From assembly GCF_041261205.1 (NCBI RefSeq), contig NZ_JBGCCH010000009.1:248001-312000 (forward strand): a stretch of DNA of 64,000 bases, read 5' to 3'. The notes beneath the pieces are model-generated. The model was not told the DNA's origin. It was given only the letters and a program-made list of their open reading frames with translations, and did not search any database. This DNA is from Catenulispora sp. MAP5-51 (GTDB lineage Bacteria; Actinomycetota; Actinomycetes; Streptomycetales; Catenulisporaceae). Below are positions 1-9,236 of the stretch, in pieces. Both the position numbers and the translations under genes were made by a program. Every line of letters begins with the position of its first letter. Position 1 is the first letter of the stretch.

Positions 1-61
1 GCAGCACGACATGAAGAAGTGGCCTGATCTGCTGCTGAGTCCCCGGGAAGGCCGGGCTGAG

Positions 62-1081
62 TCAGCTCAACGTGCCGGCAACCGCGGCCAGATTCGTCTT
101 GTCGTTCGACGTGTTGCTCATGGTCGGATCGCCCATGGCCACAACGATGGCCATGACGTTCCCCTTGACCGCGCAGTAGAAATGACGATCCGAGGCACCG
201 CCGTTCAAGCCGCTCGATCTGCCGGGGGCGCCATTGTTGTCACGCAGCTTGTGATAGATGGCCATACTTCCGGTTCTCTGCGCGGTGATGGTGGTCGTGC
301 TGACCATCGGGAGATTGGTGCTGGGATCGATAGCGCCGTTGTACAGCGGACCGTCGGCGAGGAGTCCTTGGGTGAGGGACTGGAAAGCGGCCTGTGCGTC
401 GGCGGCGTTCGCGTAGGTGAAGAAGTCTTGGTAGGCGAACCCGACGGCAAGGCCCGAAGACCCGTACATGATGACGGTCACCTTCTGGGCGGCGTGGGCA
501 TTTCCCACCGACTTGTACGACGGGCAGTTGTCCGAGGCGTCAACGCTGAAGACCAGGCTTCCCGTGCAATCAAGAGGCGCGGTGTCGGACCAGTTCGCGA
601 GGCTGTAGAAGGGCACCTGATCTGGACTGAGCGAGGTCGTCGTGATGACGGCCGGCGGGGCGGAGGCGCTCGTCCCGGACGAGGTCGGCGGCGCACTTGA
701 TGCGCTTGACGTACTTGTGGATGTCCCTGAAGCGATCGATGCCCCCGATGTCCCCGATGTGCTCGTGGGGGGAGTGTTCGTGGCCGGTTCGTCCGTGGAG
801 CTCGGGACGGTGGCCGGTGTCGAGGTCGGAGCGGTGGTGGGCGGCGTGCTGGTGGTCGCCGCCGGAGGTTGCGGTGTGGCGCCGCGATTCGACGAGGACA
901 AGGCGAACGCGGCGGTCGAGACGGCGGCGACGAGCATGAACGACGTGGCGGACAGTGCGACCCGCTTGCGCCGGGTGCGCCTGCCTCCCCGGATCCGGGC
1001 CGCTGTGGCGCCCGGGCCCTGTGCGGCTCCGGCCGCGAGGTCGATGGCCTGCGAGAGGGTGGCGTCGAAATCCTTGGCCAC
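62..1081 (-). CDS. Single-pass membrane protein paired with ECF sigma factor (possible anti-sigma or cell-surface sensor)
   Basis: A 339-residue protein with GTG start at 1081, chosen because it lies 2 nt after the sigma-factor stop and its Shine-Dalgarno (GGGAG) sits inside that gene's last codons. Residues 1-45 are cytoplasmic and Arg-rich, one membrane helix follows (VALSATSFMLVAAVSTAAFA), then a long Thr/Ser/Pro linker of about 90 residues, then a globular C-terminal domain with paired Cys (LDCTGSLVFS, DNCPSYKS). The design, a short inside part and an exported domain on a flexible stalk, is common for membrane proteins co-transcribed with ECF sigma factors. A zinc-binding HxxxCxxC anti-sigma motif is not visible, so an anti-sigma role is only inferred from the coupling. 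Confidence 0.7.
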   Translation of the reverse strand: MAKDFDATLSQAIDLAAGAAQGPGATAARIRGGRRTRRKRVALSATSFMLVAAVSTAAFALSSSNRGATPQPPAATTSTPPTTAPTSTPATVPSSTDEPATNTPPTSTSGTSGASIASGTSTSTSSASSAPPTSSGTSASAPPAVITTTSLSPDQVPFYSLANWSDTAPLDCTGSLVFSVDASDNCPSYKSVGNAHAAQKVTVIMYGSSGLAVGFAYQDFFTYANAADAQAAFQSLTQGLLADGPLYNGAIDPSTNLPMVSTTTITAQRTGSMAIYHKLRDNNGAPGRSSGLNGGASDRHFYCAVKGNVMAIVVAMGDPTMSNTSNDKTNLAAVAGTLS

Positions 1082-1083
1082 GG

Positions 1084-1638
1084 CTAGATCTCCCTTCGGC
1101 TGGGCTGGGTCTGAGCGGACGACCGCGGCGGCCGGGGTTCGTCCAGGCTGTCCGCGAACTCGGTCAGGTGGGGTGCCAAAGCCCTGCGACCGCGCGCCAG
1201 CCGCGCCTTGACGGCGCTGGGAAGCGCGCCGGTCTCGGACGCGATCTCCTCGATCGACAGCCCCGCGTAGTGATAGAGCACGATCGCCCGCCGCTGGTCG
1301 GCGGAGATCCTGCGCAGCGCGGCCACGACGGCCAGATGGTCCGGATTCATCCCGGACACCTCGGCCGCCCTGTGATCGCGCCGATGAGCCTTCAGCCGGT
1401 TGACGGCCTTGCGCCAGGAGGACACCGCCAGCCGAGCGGCAACGGTGCGCACCCACGCCTCGGGATCGCCGTGCTCGACGGACAGCTTGGCCCACCGCTG
1501 CCACGCCCGCGCGTAAGCCTCCTGAACGCTGTCCTCCGCCTCGTGCAGGCTGCCCGTCATCGCATAGATCTGACCGACGATCCGCCGGTACGTCGCGGCG
1601 TAGAAGGCGTCGAAATCCCGATCCAGCTCGCCCCCCAT
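1084..1638 (-). CDS. ECF-type RNA polymerase sigma factor
   Basis: 184 residues, usual length for an ECF sigma factor. Region 2 (about residues 9-55) contains DFDAFYAATYRRIVG and the acidic EAEDSVQEAYARAW stretch that contacts core polymerase and the -10 element. Region 4 (about 105-160) carries the helix-turn-helix LSIEEIASETGALPSAVKAR for -35 recognition. ATG at 1638 is preceded by a strong GGAGGGGG ribosome site. It is translationally coupled to the downstream membrane protein, which probably links it to an envelope signal. The target promoter is not evident. Family assignment is firm; the physiological role is unknown. Confidence 0.92.
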   Translation of the reverse strand: MGGELDRDFDAFYAATYRRIVGQIYAMTGSLHEAEDSVQEAYARAWQRWAKLSVEHGDPEAWVRTVAARLAVSSWRKAVNRLKAHRRDHRAAEVSGMNPDHLAVVAALRRISADQRRAIVLYHYAGLSIEEIASETGALPSAVKARLARGRRALAPHLTEFADSLDEPRPPRSSAQTQPSRREI

Positions 1639-1783
1639 ACAGCCCCCTCCCCGTCACGTCGCCACGCCCTCGTTCGCGGCGTCGGTGGGATTACGCGCGG
1701 CGGCCGGGGGCGGTTACATCACGGTTCGGTCTCGGTCCCGGCTGCGGAGGATCTTATGAGACTGGACAGCTGCCGCGGGCGGC

Positions 1784-1826
1784 AAAAAGCTCGCCGGCCG
1801 CACCTTGGAGTGCGGCCGGCGAGCTT
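1784..1826 (-). terminator. Rho-independent terminator of the S53 protease gene
   Basis: A perfect 17-bp inverted repeat (1787-1803 and 1810-1826) with a 6-nt loop is followed, on the minus strand, by a short U-run (A-run 1784-1788 on the plus strand). It lies 56 nt past the protease stop. A small cluster of GTCAGTnC repeats lies between the stop and the hairpin (about 1828-1865). Confidence 0.85.
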
Positions 1827-1882
1827 GTCAGTACGTTGTCAGTGCGTGTCAGTGCATGTCAGTACCCAGCGAAACCCTGACC

Positions 1883-3319
1883 TCAGTGGCCCCGGTTCCC
1901 CTGGTTGTCATCGCCCTGAGCGGATGCGGCCAGCGCCAGCGCCGGGACGAAGTACGCCCCGTCGATGGTGCCCCAGCCGGTCGCCATGTCGTAGCCGGGT
2001 CCCGCGCTGGGGCCGGTCACGCCGTTGTCGCTGATGTTGCCGACGGTCACGTCCTGGATGCCCGTGAACTTGCCGAACTTCGCGTTCGTCGACAGGCGGC
2101 CCAGTTGGTACAGCGCCGGGTTGATGGTGCCGAGGCGGTGGCCGGCGGCCTGGTCGGCCAGGGCCACCACGCCGGACATGATCGGGCAGGACTCGCTGGT
2201 GCCGGCGATCAGGTGCCAGCCCGGGCGGGTGAAGCTGAAGTACACCCATGCCGCGCCCGACAGGGTCGCGCTGAAGGAGATGTCCGGGGTGCCGCGCTGG
2301 GCGCCGACCACGTTCTTCACGCCGTCCTGGTAGTCCGGGCGCTTGAACACGTGGGACTGCCCGCCGCCGCCGACGACGCCGCCGGGGTCCAGCAGGTTGT
2401 TGTCGTTGCCGGTGACGTCCGGGGCGGTGCGCTTGCCGCTGTCGTCGATCGCCGGGTAGGTGCCGCCGATCGAGGTGACCAGCGGGTCCGCGGAGGGCCA
2501 GGAGTTCGCCGGGTAGGGGAAGAACCCGTTGCCGTCGAGGGTCTGGCTGGTCACGCCGTTGTCGCCGGCCGAGGCCAGGACCGTCACGTGGTGCGCCGCG
2601 GCGTCCTTGAACGCGTACCGCAGGTCCGTCAGCGAGGAGTAGTCGTGGTTCGCGAACCCGGGGAAGGTGTCCTCGGTGGCGCCGAAGCTCTGCGAGATCA
2701 CGTCGGGGACGCCGGCGTCGATGAGCGACTTCTCAGCGTTCATCATCTCCGGCAGGCCGGTCACGCCCTCGGTTTCGGCGACGGCGGTCTCGGCCAGCAC
2801 GATCTTCGCACCCGGCGCCATCGCGTGCGCGTACTCGACGTCCAGCGTCGTCTCCTCGGCCCACCCGACCATGGTCGAGTCGGTCGGGTCGAACGCCGGG
2901 ATGGTCCCGAACTGCCGGATGTCCACCTTGGTGTCCGGCAGACCCCACTGCTTGTCGAAGGTGTCCAGGTCGGCCTGGATGGTGGGCGACCCGTAGGAGT
3001 CGACGATCAGGATCGTCTTCCCCCGGCCGGTGATCCCGGCCTGGTACAACGGGTTCAGGTCGTACGCGCTGCGGTACTGCAGCGGGCTGTAGCAGTTGAT
3101 GCCCAGCTGCGCCAGACACGCTGATGTCGCCAGCGGTGTCGGCAGGTCTGCCACTTCCCGGCTTCCCCAGGTCATGGGGTGCACCTGGACGCTCTTGCCA
3201 GAGCCCTGGATGCCCGCGGACGTCACGGTGGACGCGGCGGTCGAAGCAGCCAGGGTGAACGCGCTCGCTATGGCGAGCGTGAGCGCTCCGGCGCGGGTGG
3301 CACGTTTGCGGGTGCTCAT
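1883..3319 (-). CDS. Secreted S53-family (sedolisin) serine-carboxyl peptidase
   Basis: 478 residues starting with a Sec signal peptide (basic RKRATR, hydrophobic GALTLAIASAFTLAAS, cleavage near residue 30). The sedolisin catalytic set is visible: Glu156 and Asp160 in WAEETTLDVEYAH, oxyanion Asp253 in ASAGDNG, and nucleophile Ser375 in AGTSESCP. The C-terminal DVTVG and DMATGWGT pieces form the usual Ca2+ site. The long N-terminal activation domain of many S53 enzymes is short here (about 60 residues). Such enzymes digest proteins outside the cell at acidic pH. It is divergent from a secreted M4 peptidase and has its own terminator. Peptidase identity is firm; substrate unknown. Confidence 0.94.
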   Translation of the reverse strand: MSTRKRATRAGALTLAIASAFTLAASTAASTVTSAGIQGSGKSVQVHPMTWGSREVADLPTPLATSACLAQLGINCYSPLQYRSAYDLNPLYQAGITGRGKTILIVDSYGSPTIQADLDTFDKQWGLPDTKVDIRQFGTIPAFDPTDSTMVGWAEETTLDVEYAHAMAPGAKIVLAETAVAETEGVTGLPEMMNAEKSLIDAGVPDVISQSFGATEDTFPGFANHDYSSLTDLRYAFKDAAAHHVTVLASAGDNGVTSQTLDGNGFFPYPANSWPSADPLVTSIGGTYPAIDDSGKRTAPDVTGNDNNLLDPGGVVGGGGQSHVFKRPDYQDGVKNVVGAQRGTPDISFSATLSGAAWVYFSFTRPGWHLIAGTSESCPIMSGVVALADQAAGHRLGTINPALYQLGRLSTNAKFGKFTGIQDVTVGNISDNGVTGPSAGPGYDMATGWGTIDGAYFVPALALAASAQGDDNQGNRGH

Positions 3320-3678
3320 GTGACTCCTAGTCTTTGAAAGACACCCCGATGGAACAGTGCACTGTGCACAACACTCAAAAGCCGGGACGTGCGCAATGGC
3401 GCTGGCCTGCGGTTGATCGAATCGTTATGCGGGTTCGGGGTTTCGCCCTAGGAGGCGCGATCCGATCCGTCCGGGGCGGGTCCACCCTTGCTGAGCCCTC
3501 GCGATCGTTGACGTTCGGCGTATGGGCGGTTACTTTCCGAACCAACGTCAGGGTTCTTAGAACACTCTTAGCAAACTCTGCACAAAACCTTGGCGTCTTG
3601 CGCTGGGCCCATGCCACCAAGCATCGGCGCACGCGCTCTCCCCCGCCCCCCTTCGCACAACCCCGCGAAAGGAAGCCC
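3320..3678. promoter_or_regulatory. Divergent protease promoter region with a 12-bp palindrome
   Basis: This 359-nt gap separates the divergent S53 and M4 protease genes, so it must hold both promoters. A perfect 12-bp palindrome, ACAGTGCACTGT, lies at 3354-3365, 35 nt from the S53 start, where it could be an operator. The part near the M4 gene is relatively AT-rich (GGTTCTTAGAACACTCTTAG near 3552-3571). No small gene is supported here: the open frame that runs through it in phase with the M4 gene lacks a plausible start and signal peptide before 3679. Confidence 0.5.
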
Positions 3679-6339
3679 GTGAGACCGCATCGTCCCCACT
3701 CCAAGCGCGGCCGTATGCCGCGACTGCTCGCCGCCGGCCTGGCCGTCGGCACCGCCGTCGCGGCCGGCGTCACCGCGCTGTCCGCCGGACCGGTCACAGC
3801 GGCCGCCGCCGGCGGACCGGCTGTCACCCCGAACGCGCAAACCCTGGCTGCTCAGAGTGCCGACGCACTCGTCGCCGCCCGGCCCGCGTACCTGCACGCC
3901 AGCGCGAACGACCAGTTCGTGCGCCAGCAGGTCATCTCCTCCAACGGCGCCCAGTATGTGCCGTATCTGCGCACGTACTCGGGCCTGCCCGTGGTCGGCG
4001 GCGACTTCGTCATCGCCACCAACGGCGCCGGCCAGGTCGTGTTCCAGTCGGTCGCCCAGGACCACGCCATCGGCGCCCTGTCCACCACCCCGACGCTCAG
4101 CAGCGCCAAGGCCGCCTCGGTGGCCTCCGGGCAGCTGAAGTCGGTGACCAAGGTCGAGGGCACGCAGCTCGTCGTGTACGCGCTGGGCTCCGCTCCGGCC
4201 ACGCTGGCCTGGGAGACCACGGTCGACGGCACCGGCGACGACGGCTACAGCCGGCTGAGCGTGGACGTCGACGCCAAGACCGGCGCGGTCCTGCACACGC
4301 AGGAGCACGTCGAGCACGGCAGCGGCACCAGCGCGTGGAACGGCCCCAACCCGGTCCACATCGACACCTCGGGCTCGGGCAGTTCGTACTCGATGAACAC
4401 CCCGAACATCACCAACATGCCCTGTCAGGACGCGGCGAACGACACCACGTTCACCAAGTCCACCGACGTCTGGGGCAGCACCGACAAGACCAGCCGTGAG
4501 ACCGGCTGCGTGGACGCCCTGTTCGGCGCGCAGTCCGAGTTCAAGATGCTCGCCCAGTGGGACGGGCGCAACGGCATGGACGGCAACGGCGGCGCCTGGC
4601 CGATCCGCGTGGGCGACCAGGAGGAGAACGCCTACTACGACGGCTCCCAGGTCCAGATCGGCTACAACTCCCAGGGCCAGTGGATCGGCGCCATCGACGT
4701 CATCGCGCACGAGATGGGCCACGGCGTCGACGACCACACCCCGGGCGGTATATCCGGCAACGGGACCCAGGAGTTCGTCGCCGACACCTTCGGCGCCTCC
4801 ACCGAGTGGTTCACCAACGAGCCGGCGCCGTACGACGTGCCGGACTTCACCGTCGGCGAGCAGATCAACCTCGAGGGCACCGGGCCGATCCGCAACATGT
4901 ACAACCCCTCGCTGATCAACGGCGACCCGAACTGCTACTCCAGCTCCATCCCGGGCGACGAGGTGCACGCCGCGGCCGGCCCCGGCAACCACTGGTTCTA
5001 CCTGGTGGCCGAGGGGACCAACCCGACCAACGGCCAGCCGACCAGCCCGACCTGCAACAACTCCACGGTCACCGGCGTCGGCATCCAGAACGCCGAGAAG
5101 ATCATGTACAACGCGATGCTGCTGAAGACCTCGGGAGCCTCGTACCTGAAGTACCGCGTCTGGACCCTGCAGGCGGCCAAGACCCTGGACCCGACCTGCG
5201 CCGAGTTCAACACGGTCAAGGCGGCCTGGACCGCGGTCAGCGTCCCGGTCCAGTCCGGCGAGCCGACCTGCACCGCCAGCACCAACGACTTCTCGATGGC
5301 GGTGTCCCCGACCTCGGGCTCGGTCAACCCCGGCAGCTCCCTGTCCGCGACCGTGTCCACCACCCTGACCAGCGGATCGGCCCAGTCGGTGGCGCTGTCG
5401 GCCTCCGGCCTGCCCTCCGGCGCCACCGCCTCGTTCAACCCGGCGTCGGTCACCACCGGCTCGACCTCGACGCTGACCCTGAGCACGGCGGCCGGCACAC
5501 CGGCCGGCAGTTATCCGGTGACCATCACCGGGACCGGCGCCTCGGCGACGCATACCGCGACATTCACCTTGACGGTGAACGGTTCCGGCAGCGAGACCGT
5601 GTCGGTCACCAACCCGGGCAGCCAGACCTCGACGGCCGGCACCGCGATCAGCACCCTGCAGATCTCGGCGACCGACTCGGCGGGCAAGGTGCTGACCTAC
5701 TCGGCCACCGGTCTTCCGGCCGGCCTGTCGATCAGCAGCTCCGGCGCCATCACCGGAACCCCGACCGCCGCCGGCACCTCCAGTGTCACGGTGACGGCGT
5801 CCTCGGGCACCGCCTCGGGCAGCACCACCTTCAGCTGGACGGTGAACCCGGCCAGCGGTGGCTGCACCGCCTCGCAGCTGTTGGGCAACGCCGGCTTCGA
5901 GACCGGTAGCGCCGCGCCGTGGACCGCCTCCTCCGGGGTCATCGACAACAGCTCGTCCGAAGCGGCTCACTCGGGCAGCTGGAAGGCGTGGCTGGACGGC
6001 TACGGCACCACCCACACCGACACGCTCGCACAGCAGGTGACGATCCCGGCTTCGTGCACGACGGCGAACTTCTCCTTCTACGTCCACATCGACACGGCGG
6101 AGACGACGGGCAGCACGGCGTACGACAAGCTGTCGGTGCAGGTGCTGAACTCCTCGGGGGCCGTGCTCGGCACCCTGGCGACCTACAGCAACCTGAACGC
6201 CGCCAGCGGCTACGTGTCCCACTCCTTCAGCCTGGCCAGCTACATCGGCCAGACCATCAGTCTGAAGTTCACCGGCACCGAGGACTCGTCGCTGCAGACG
6301 TCCTTCGTGGTCGATGACACCGCGCTGAACGTCAACTGA
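3679..6339 (+). CDS. Secreted M4 (thermolysin-like) metallopeptidase with Ig-like and C-terminal beta-sandwich domains
   Basis: 886 residues. GTG at 3679 is chosen because it follows AAGGAAG and opens a signal peptide (RPHSKRGRMPRLLAAGLAVGT...). In order: signal peptide; FTP/PepSY-type propeptide (about 45-210); M4 catalytic domain with HEMGH zinc ligands His344 and His348, catalytic Glu345 and third ligand Glu365 in QEFVAD; two Ig-like repeats (about 530-720; the second is the putative-Ig 'GLPAGLSISSSGAITGTPTA' type); and a carbohydrate/protein-binding-like beta-sandwich (about 725-886, two Cys). The appended domains probably anchor the enzyme to substrate or wall. It is exported as a zymogen and removes its propeptide autocatalytically, as known for the family. 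Confidence 0.95.
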   Translation: MRPHRPHSKRGRMPRLLAAGLAVGTAVAAGVTALSAGPVTAAAAGGPAVTPNAQTLAAQSADALVAARPAYLHASANDQFVRQQVISSNGAQYVPYLRTYSGLPVVGGDFVIATNGAGQVVFQSVAQDHAIGALSTTPTLSSAKAASVASGQLKSVTKVEGTQLVVYALGSAPATLAWETTVDGTGDDGYSRLSVDVDAKTGAVLHTQEHVEHGSGTSAWNGPNPVHIDTSGSGSSYSMNTPNITNMPCQDAANDTTFTKSTDVWGSTDKTSRETGCVDALFGAQSEFKMLAQWDGRNGMDGNGGAWPIRVGDQEENAYYDGSQVQIGYNSQGQWIGAIDVIAHEMGHGVDDHTPGGISGNGTQEFVADTFGASTEWFTNEPAPYDVPDFTVGEQINLEGTGPIRNMYNPSLINGDPNCYSSSIPGDEVHAAAGPGNHWFYLVAEGTNPTNGQPTSPTCNNSTVTGVGIQNAEKIMYNAMLLKTSGASYLKYRVWTLQAAKTLDPTCAEFNTVKAAWTAVSVPVQSGEPTCTASTNDFSMAVSPTSGSVNPGSSLSATVSTTLTSGSAQSVALSASGLPSGATASFNPASVTTGSTSTLTLSTAAGTPAGSYPVTITGTGASATHTATFTLTVNGSGSETVSVTNPGSQTSTAGTAISTLQISATDSAGKVLTYSATGLPAGLSISSSGAITGTPTAAGTSSVTVTASSGTASGSTTFSWTVNPASGGCTASQLLGNAGFETGSAAPWTASSGVIDNSSSEAAHSGSWKAWLDGYGTTHTDTLAQQVTIPASCTTANFSFYVHIDTAETTGSTAYDKLSVQVLNSSGAVLGTLATYSNLNAASGYVSHSFSLASYIGQTISLKFTGTEDSSLQTSFVVDDTALNVN

Positions 6340-6372
6340 CACCGGTCCTGCATCCGCAGTGACGTTCTGACC

Positions 6373-6407
6373 GGCGATGCCCCTTCCGAGACGGGAGGGG
6401 CATCGCC
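6373..6407. terminator. Bidirectional terminator between M4 peptidase and response regulator
   Basis: Perfect 12-bp inverted repeat GGCGATGCCCCT (6373-6384) and its complement (6396-6407) with an 11-nt loop, placed between two convergent genes. Confidence 0.75.
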
Positions 6408-6427
6408 GTACCCGATGGTGCGGCCGG

Positions 6428-7036
6428 CTAAAGCCAGCCCCGCTCCGTCGCGATCCGCGCGGCGACATGCCGTGACGGAGCCCCGGTCTTCTGCATCGCA
6501 GAGGACAGATAATTCCGCACGGTCCCCGAAGCCAGATGCACCCGATCGCTGATCTCCCGCACGCTCAAGCCCTCCGTCGTCAGCCGGAGGACGTCGAGCT
6601 CCCGTTCCGTGAGCGGGCAGTCGTCCATCATCGCGGCGGCGGAGATGTCGGCGTCGATCCAGCGCTTGCCGCCGTGCACGTGGACGATCGCGCGTTCCAG
6701 TTCTCCCGGGTCGACGGACTTCGGCAGGAAGCCGCGGACGCCGGCGGCCAGGGCCGTGCGCAGGACCCCGGCGCGGGCGTGCCGGGTGAGCAGCACGACG
6801 GCTTGGTCGGGGCGGGCGGCGATGATGCGCCGCGCCGCCTCCAGGCCGTCCAGGCGCGGCATCTCCAGGTCCAGCAGGACCACGTCCGGGTCGACGTCGA
6901 CGTCGGCGGCCAGGGCCACCGCCTCGGCGCCGTCGCGGGCCTGGGCCACGACCCGGAGCTGCTCGGACATGTCAAGCAGGCTGGCGAGCGCGCTGCGCAG
7001 CAGGGTCTCGTCGTCGGCGATCAGGACGCGGATCAC
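6428..7036 (-). CDS. NarL/FixJ-type response regulator of the upstream kinase
   Basis: 202 residues. The receiver domain (about 1-115) has the acidic pair IADDE, the phosphorylated Asp in VVLLDLEMPR and Lys in FLPKSVD. A LuxR-type helix-turn-helix (about 135-200) includes LTERELDVLRLTTEGLSVREI. The start is a GTG at 7036 whose TG is shared with the kinase stop (GTGA overlap), so it is translationally coupled. Almost certainly phosphorylated by the 7033-8175 kinase; the likely target is the divergent ABC exporter operon at 8298. Confidence 0.93.
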   Translation of the reverse strand: MIRVLIADDETLLRSALASLLDMSEQLRVVAQARDGAEAVALAADVDVDPDVVLLDLEMPRLDGLEAARRIIAARPDQAVVLLTRHARAGVLRTALAAGVRGFLPKSVDPGELERAIVHVHGGKRWIDADISAAAMMDDCPLTERELDVLRLTTEGLSVREISDRVHLASGTVRNYLSSAMQKTGAPSRHVAARIATERGWL

Positions 7037-8175
7037 GATGCCCCCCGCGCCGAGGTCGCGAAGGTCGTGCCGGTCTGCGAGGTCTCCAGCGTGCCGCCGA
7101 GGGCCGCGAAGCGTTCCCCGAGCCGGGCCAGTCCGCTCAGCTCCTGCGTCGCGTCCGTCGCGCCGTCGTTGACGATGCGCACCGAGTCCGGTCCGAGCTC
7201 GACCAGGACGTGCTCGGCCTGCGCGTGCCGCAGCAGGTTGGTGGTGGCCTCGCGCACCACCAGCGCGAACAGCTCGTCGAGCCGGTGCCCGATCGGCGCG
7301 CGGCCCCGGACGTCCAGCTCGATCCCGGCCGCGCGGACCAGCGACTCGGAGTTCGCCAGCTCGCCGGCCAGGGTGACGCCGCGCTCGCCGTAGGCCAGGC
7401 TCCGGGTCTCGGCGATGGTCTCCGCGATGAGCTGTTCGGCCTCGCGCACGTGCGTCCGGGCCAGGGCCGGGTCCTTGTCGAGCAGCTTGTCGGCCAGTTG
7501 CAGCTTCAGCCGGCTGACGTGCAGCGCCTGCCCCTGGATGTCGTGCAGGTCGGCGGCGAACCGGTACCGCTCGCGCATGACGGCCAGGTCCGCCGTGGCC
7601 CGGCGGGCCTGGTCGATCTCGAGGTAGAGGCCGAAGCCGAAACGGTTGCCCCGGAACAGGGCCAGGGCGGCGGAGGTCATCGCGGTCACGCCAATGACGG
7701 CTGCCGCGTCGCCGAACACGGCCACCGGCAGGACGGCCAGCCCGACGGCCAGCAGGCTCCACCACCACCGCAGGAACGGGGGAGTGTTCGCCACCAGGGC
7801 CGCGGACAGGGAGAACGCGACCGCGGCCTGCGGGCTGTGGTGAGTGATCGCGATCGCCCACGACAAACCGTAGGACGCCAGCAGCGCCGCGCCGGCGAGG
7901 GCGGGTCGCGCACCGTGTTCCCAGTGCACGCACTGCCAGCAGACCAGAGCCCCGACCGCCAGGGAGAGCACCAGCAAGACCGTCGAGGACTTGCCCTGCG
8001 CCACGCCGACCAGGAGCACATAGGCGGCCACCACGAAGACCATGATCCAGGTCGTGAAGCGGCGCATCCGGGCCAGCGCCGGCTCGCCGGCATCGGCGTG
8101 CGACCAGGACTGGTGGATCTGTGTCTTCTGGATGTCCGTCTTGGGGATCTCCATCTCTTGGATCTCCGGCGTCAT
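7033..8175 (-). CDS. Sensor histidine kinase (HisKA_3/DesK type)
   Basis: 380 residues with five or six predicted membrane helices (about 40-185), then a dimerisation/phosphoacceptor helix with the motif RFAADLHDIQGQALH (His is the phosphate acceptor) and a C-terminal GHKL ATPase domain with N-box VVREATTNLLRHA. The G boxes are shortened (SGLARLGERFAALGG), which is usual in this subgroup. No large extracellular sensor domain exists, so the stimulus is probably sensed in the membrane. It is divergent from an ABC transporter, the common arrangement for DesK-like kinases that detect envelope or drug stress. Confidence 0.92.
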   Translation of the reverse strand: MTPEIQEMEIPKTDIQKTQIHQSWSHADAGEPALARMRRFTTWIMVFVVAAYVLLVGVAQGKSSTVLLVLSLAVGALVCWQCVHWEHGARPALAGAALLASYGLSWAIAITHHSPQAAVAFSLSAALVANTPPFLRWWWSLLAVGLAVLPVAVFGDAAAVIGVTAMTSAALALFRGNRFGFGLYLEIDQARRATADLAVMRERYRFAADLHDIQGQALHVSRLKLQLADKLLDKDPALARTHVREAEQLIAETIAETRSLAYGERGVTLAGELANSESLVRAAGIELDVRGRAPIGHRLDELFALVVREATTNLLRHAQAEHVLVELGPDSVRIVNDGATDATQELSGLARLGERFAALGGTLETSQTGTTFATSARGAS

Positions 8176-8233
8176 GGCGTCAGCCTAAGCGTGGCCGGTT
8201 CCGCGCGGCTCCACCAAGCGTCACCTCTGTGCC

Positions 8234-8297
8234 TGACATATGTCACGCGGAGTCATGAGAGCCCGGCACTACAGCGATCCCGCCCCCGGTCGGGATC
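8234..8297. promoter_or_regulatory. Candidate operators between kinase and ABC exporter genes
   Basis: The divergent gap holds a perfect 12-bp palindrome TGACATATGTCA (8234-8245) and, touching the exporter start, an inverted repeat GATCCCG-N8-CGGGATC (8276-8297). The first has the TGAC/GTCA half-sites often bound by NarL-type regulators, so it is a good candidate for the 6428-7036 regulator. This is inference from sequence form and position only. Confidence 0.45.
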
Positions 8298-9236
8298 GTG
8301 GAAGGCATGAGGGAAGCGACAGAGGACACGGTCATCGAGGCATGGGACGTGGGCTACACCTACAAGGCGAAGCGCGGCTCCGCCGACGGCGGGCACGTGG
8401 CCGTCCGGGGCCTCGGCCTCACGGTCCAGCGCGGCGAGACGTACGCGCTGCTGGGCACCAACGGCGCGGGCAAGACGACCACGCTGGAGGTCCTGGAGGG
8501 GCACCGGTCGCCGACGTCCGGCCGGGTCCGGGTGCTGGGCGGCGACCCGTCCGACCGCCGCCACGTCCGGCCGCGCATGGGCATCATGCTCCAGGAGTCG
8601 GGCCTGGCCGCCGAGCTCACCGTGCGCGACAGCCTCGTGCTGGCCGGCGCGATCTCGGGACGGCGCGACGACGCCGACGCGGTCCTGGAGCGGGTCGGCA
8701 TGGCCGGGAAACGCTCCACCAGGGTCGCGCAGCTGTCCGGCGGGGAGAAGCGGCGCGTCGACTTCGCGATGGCGGTGTGGGGCTCGCCGGAGCTGGTCTT
8801 CCTCGACGAGCCGACGACCGGGCTCGACCCGGAATCCCGCGCCGCCCTGTGGGCGATGGTCGGCGAGCTCAAGGCGGCCGGCACCACCTTCCTGCTGACC
8901 ACGCACTACCTGGAGGAGGCCGAGAAGGCCGCCGACCACATCGGCCTGATGCACGGCGGCACCCTGCGCCGCCAGGGGACGGTCGCCGAGCTGACCGCCG
9001 GGGGCACCACGACGGTGCGCTTCGTGCCGCCCGGGGCCGTGGCCGACATCCCGGTCCCGGTGGCCGGCACGGAGAACGGCCTGGCGGTGATCCGGACCCG
9101 CGCCGTCCAGCGCGACGTGACCACCCTGATGCTGTGGGCCGCCGAGAACGGCCACGAACTGATGCGCTTCAGCGTCCGCGAATCAGGACTCGACGATATC
9201 TTCCACGCCATCGGCACCGAGGGGACCACACCGTGA
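8298..9236 (+). CDS. ABC transporter ATP-binding protein (drug-export type)
   Basis: 312 residues with Walker A GTNGAGKTTT (about residue 53), Q-loop region MLQESGL, ABC signature QLSGGEKRR, Walker B LVFLDEPTTGLDPE and H-loop His in LLTTHYLEEAEKAADH. The family powers export of drugs or peptides through a small permease. GTG 8298 is used as start; ATG 8307 in the same frame is equally possible because neither has an ideal ribosome site. The stop overlaps the permease start (GTGA), giving translational coupling. Control by the divergent two-component system is likely. Confidence 0.93.
   Translation: MEGMREATEDTVIEAWDVGYTYKAKRGSADGGHVAVRGLGLTVQRGETYALLGTNGAGKTTTLEVLEGHRSPTSGRVRVLGGDPSDRRHVRPRMGIMLQESGLAAELTVRDSLVLAGAISGRRDDADAVLERVGMAGKRSTRVAQLSGGEKRRVDFAMAVWGSPELVFLDEPTTGLDPESRAALWAMVGELKAAGTTFLLTTHYLEEAEKAADHIGLMHGGTLRRQGTVAELTAGGTTTVRFVPPGAVADIPVPVAGTENGLAVIRTRAVQRDVTTLMLWAAENGHELMRFSVRESGLDDIFHAIGTEGTTP

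Noticed and set aside
3568-6468. 966-codon minus-strand frame opposite the M4 peptidase
   Set aside because: Shadow of the plus-strand gene; Gly/Arg/Val-rich with no motif or start signal.
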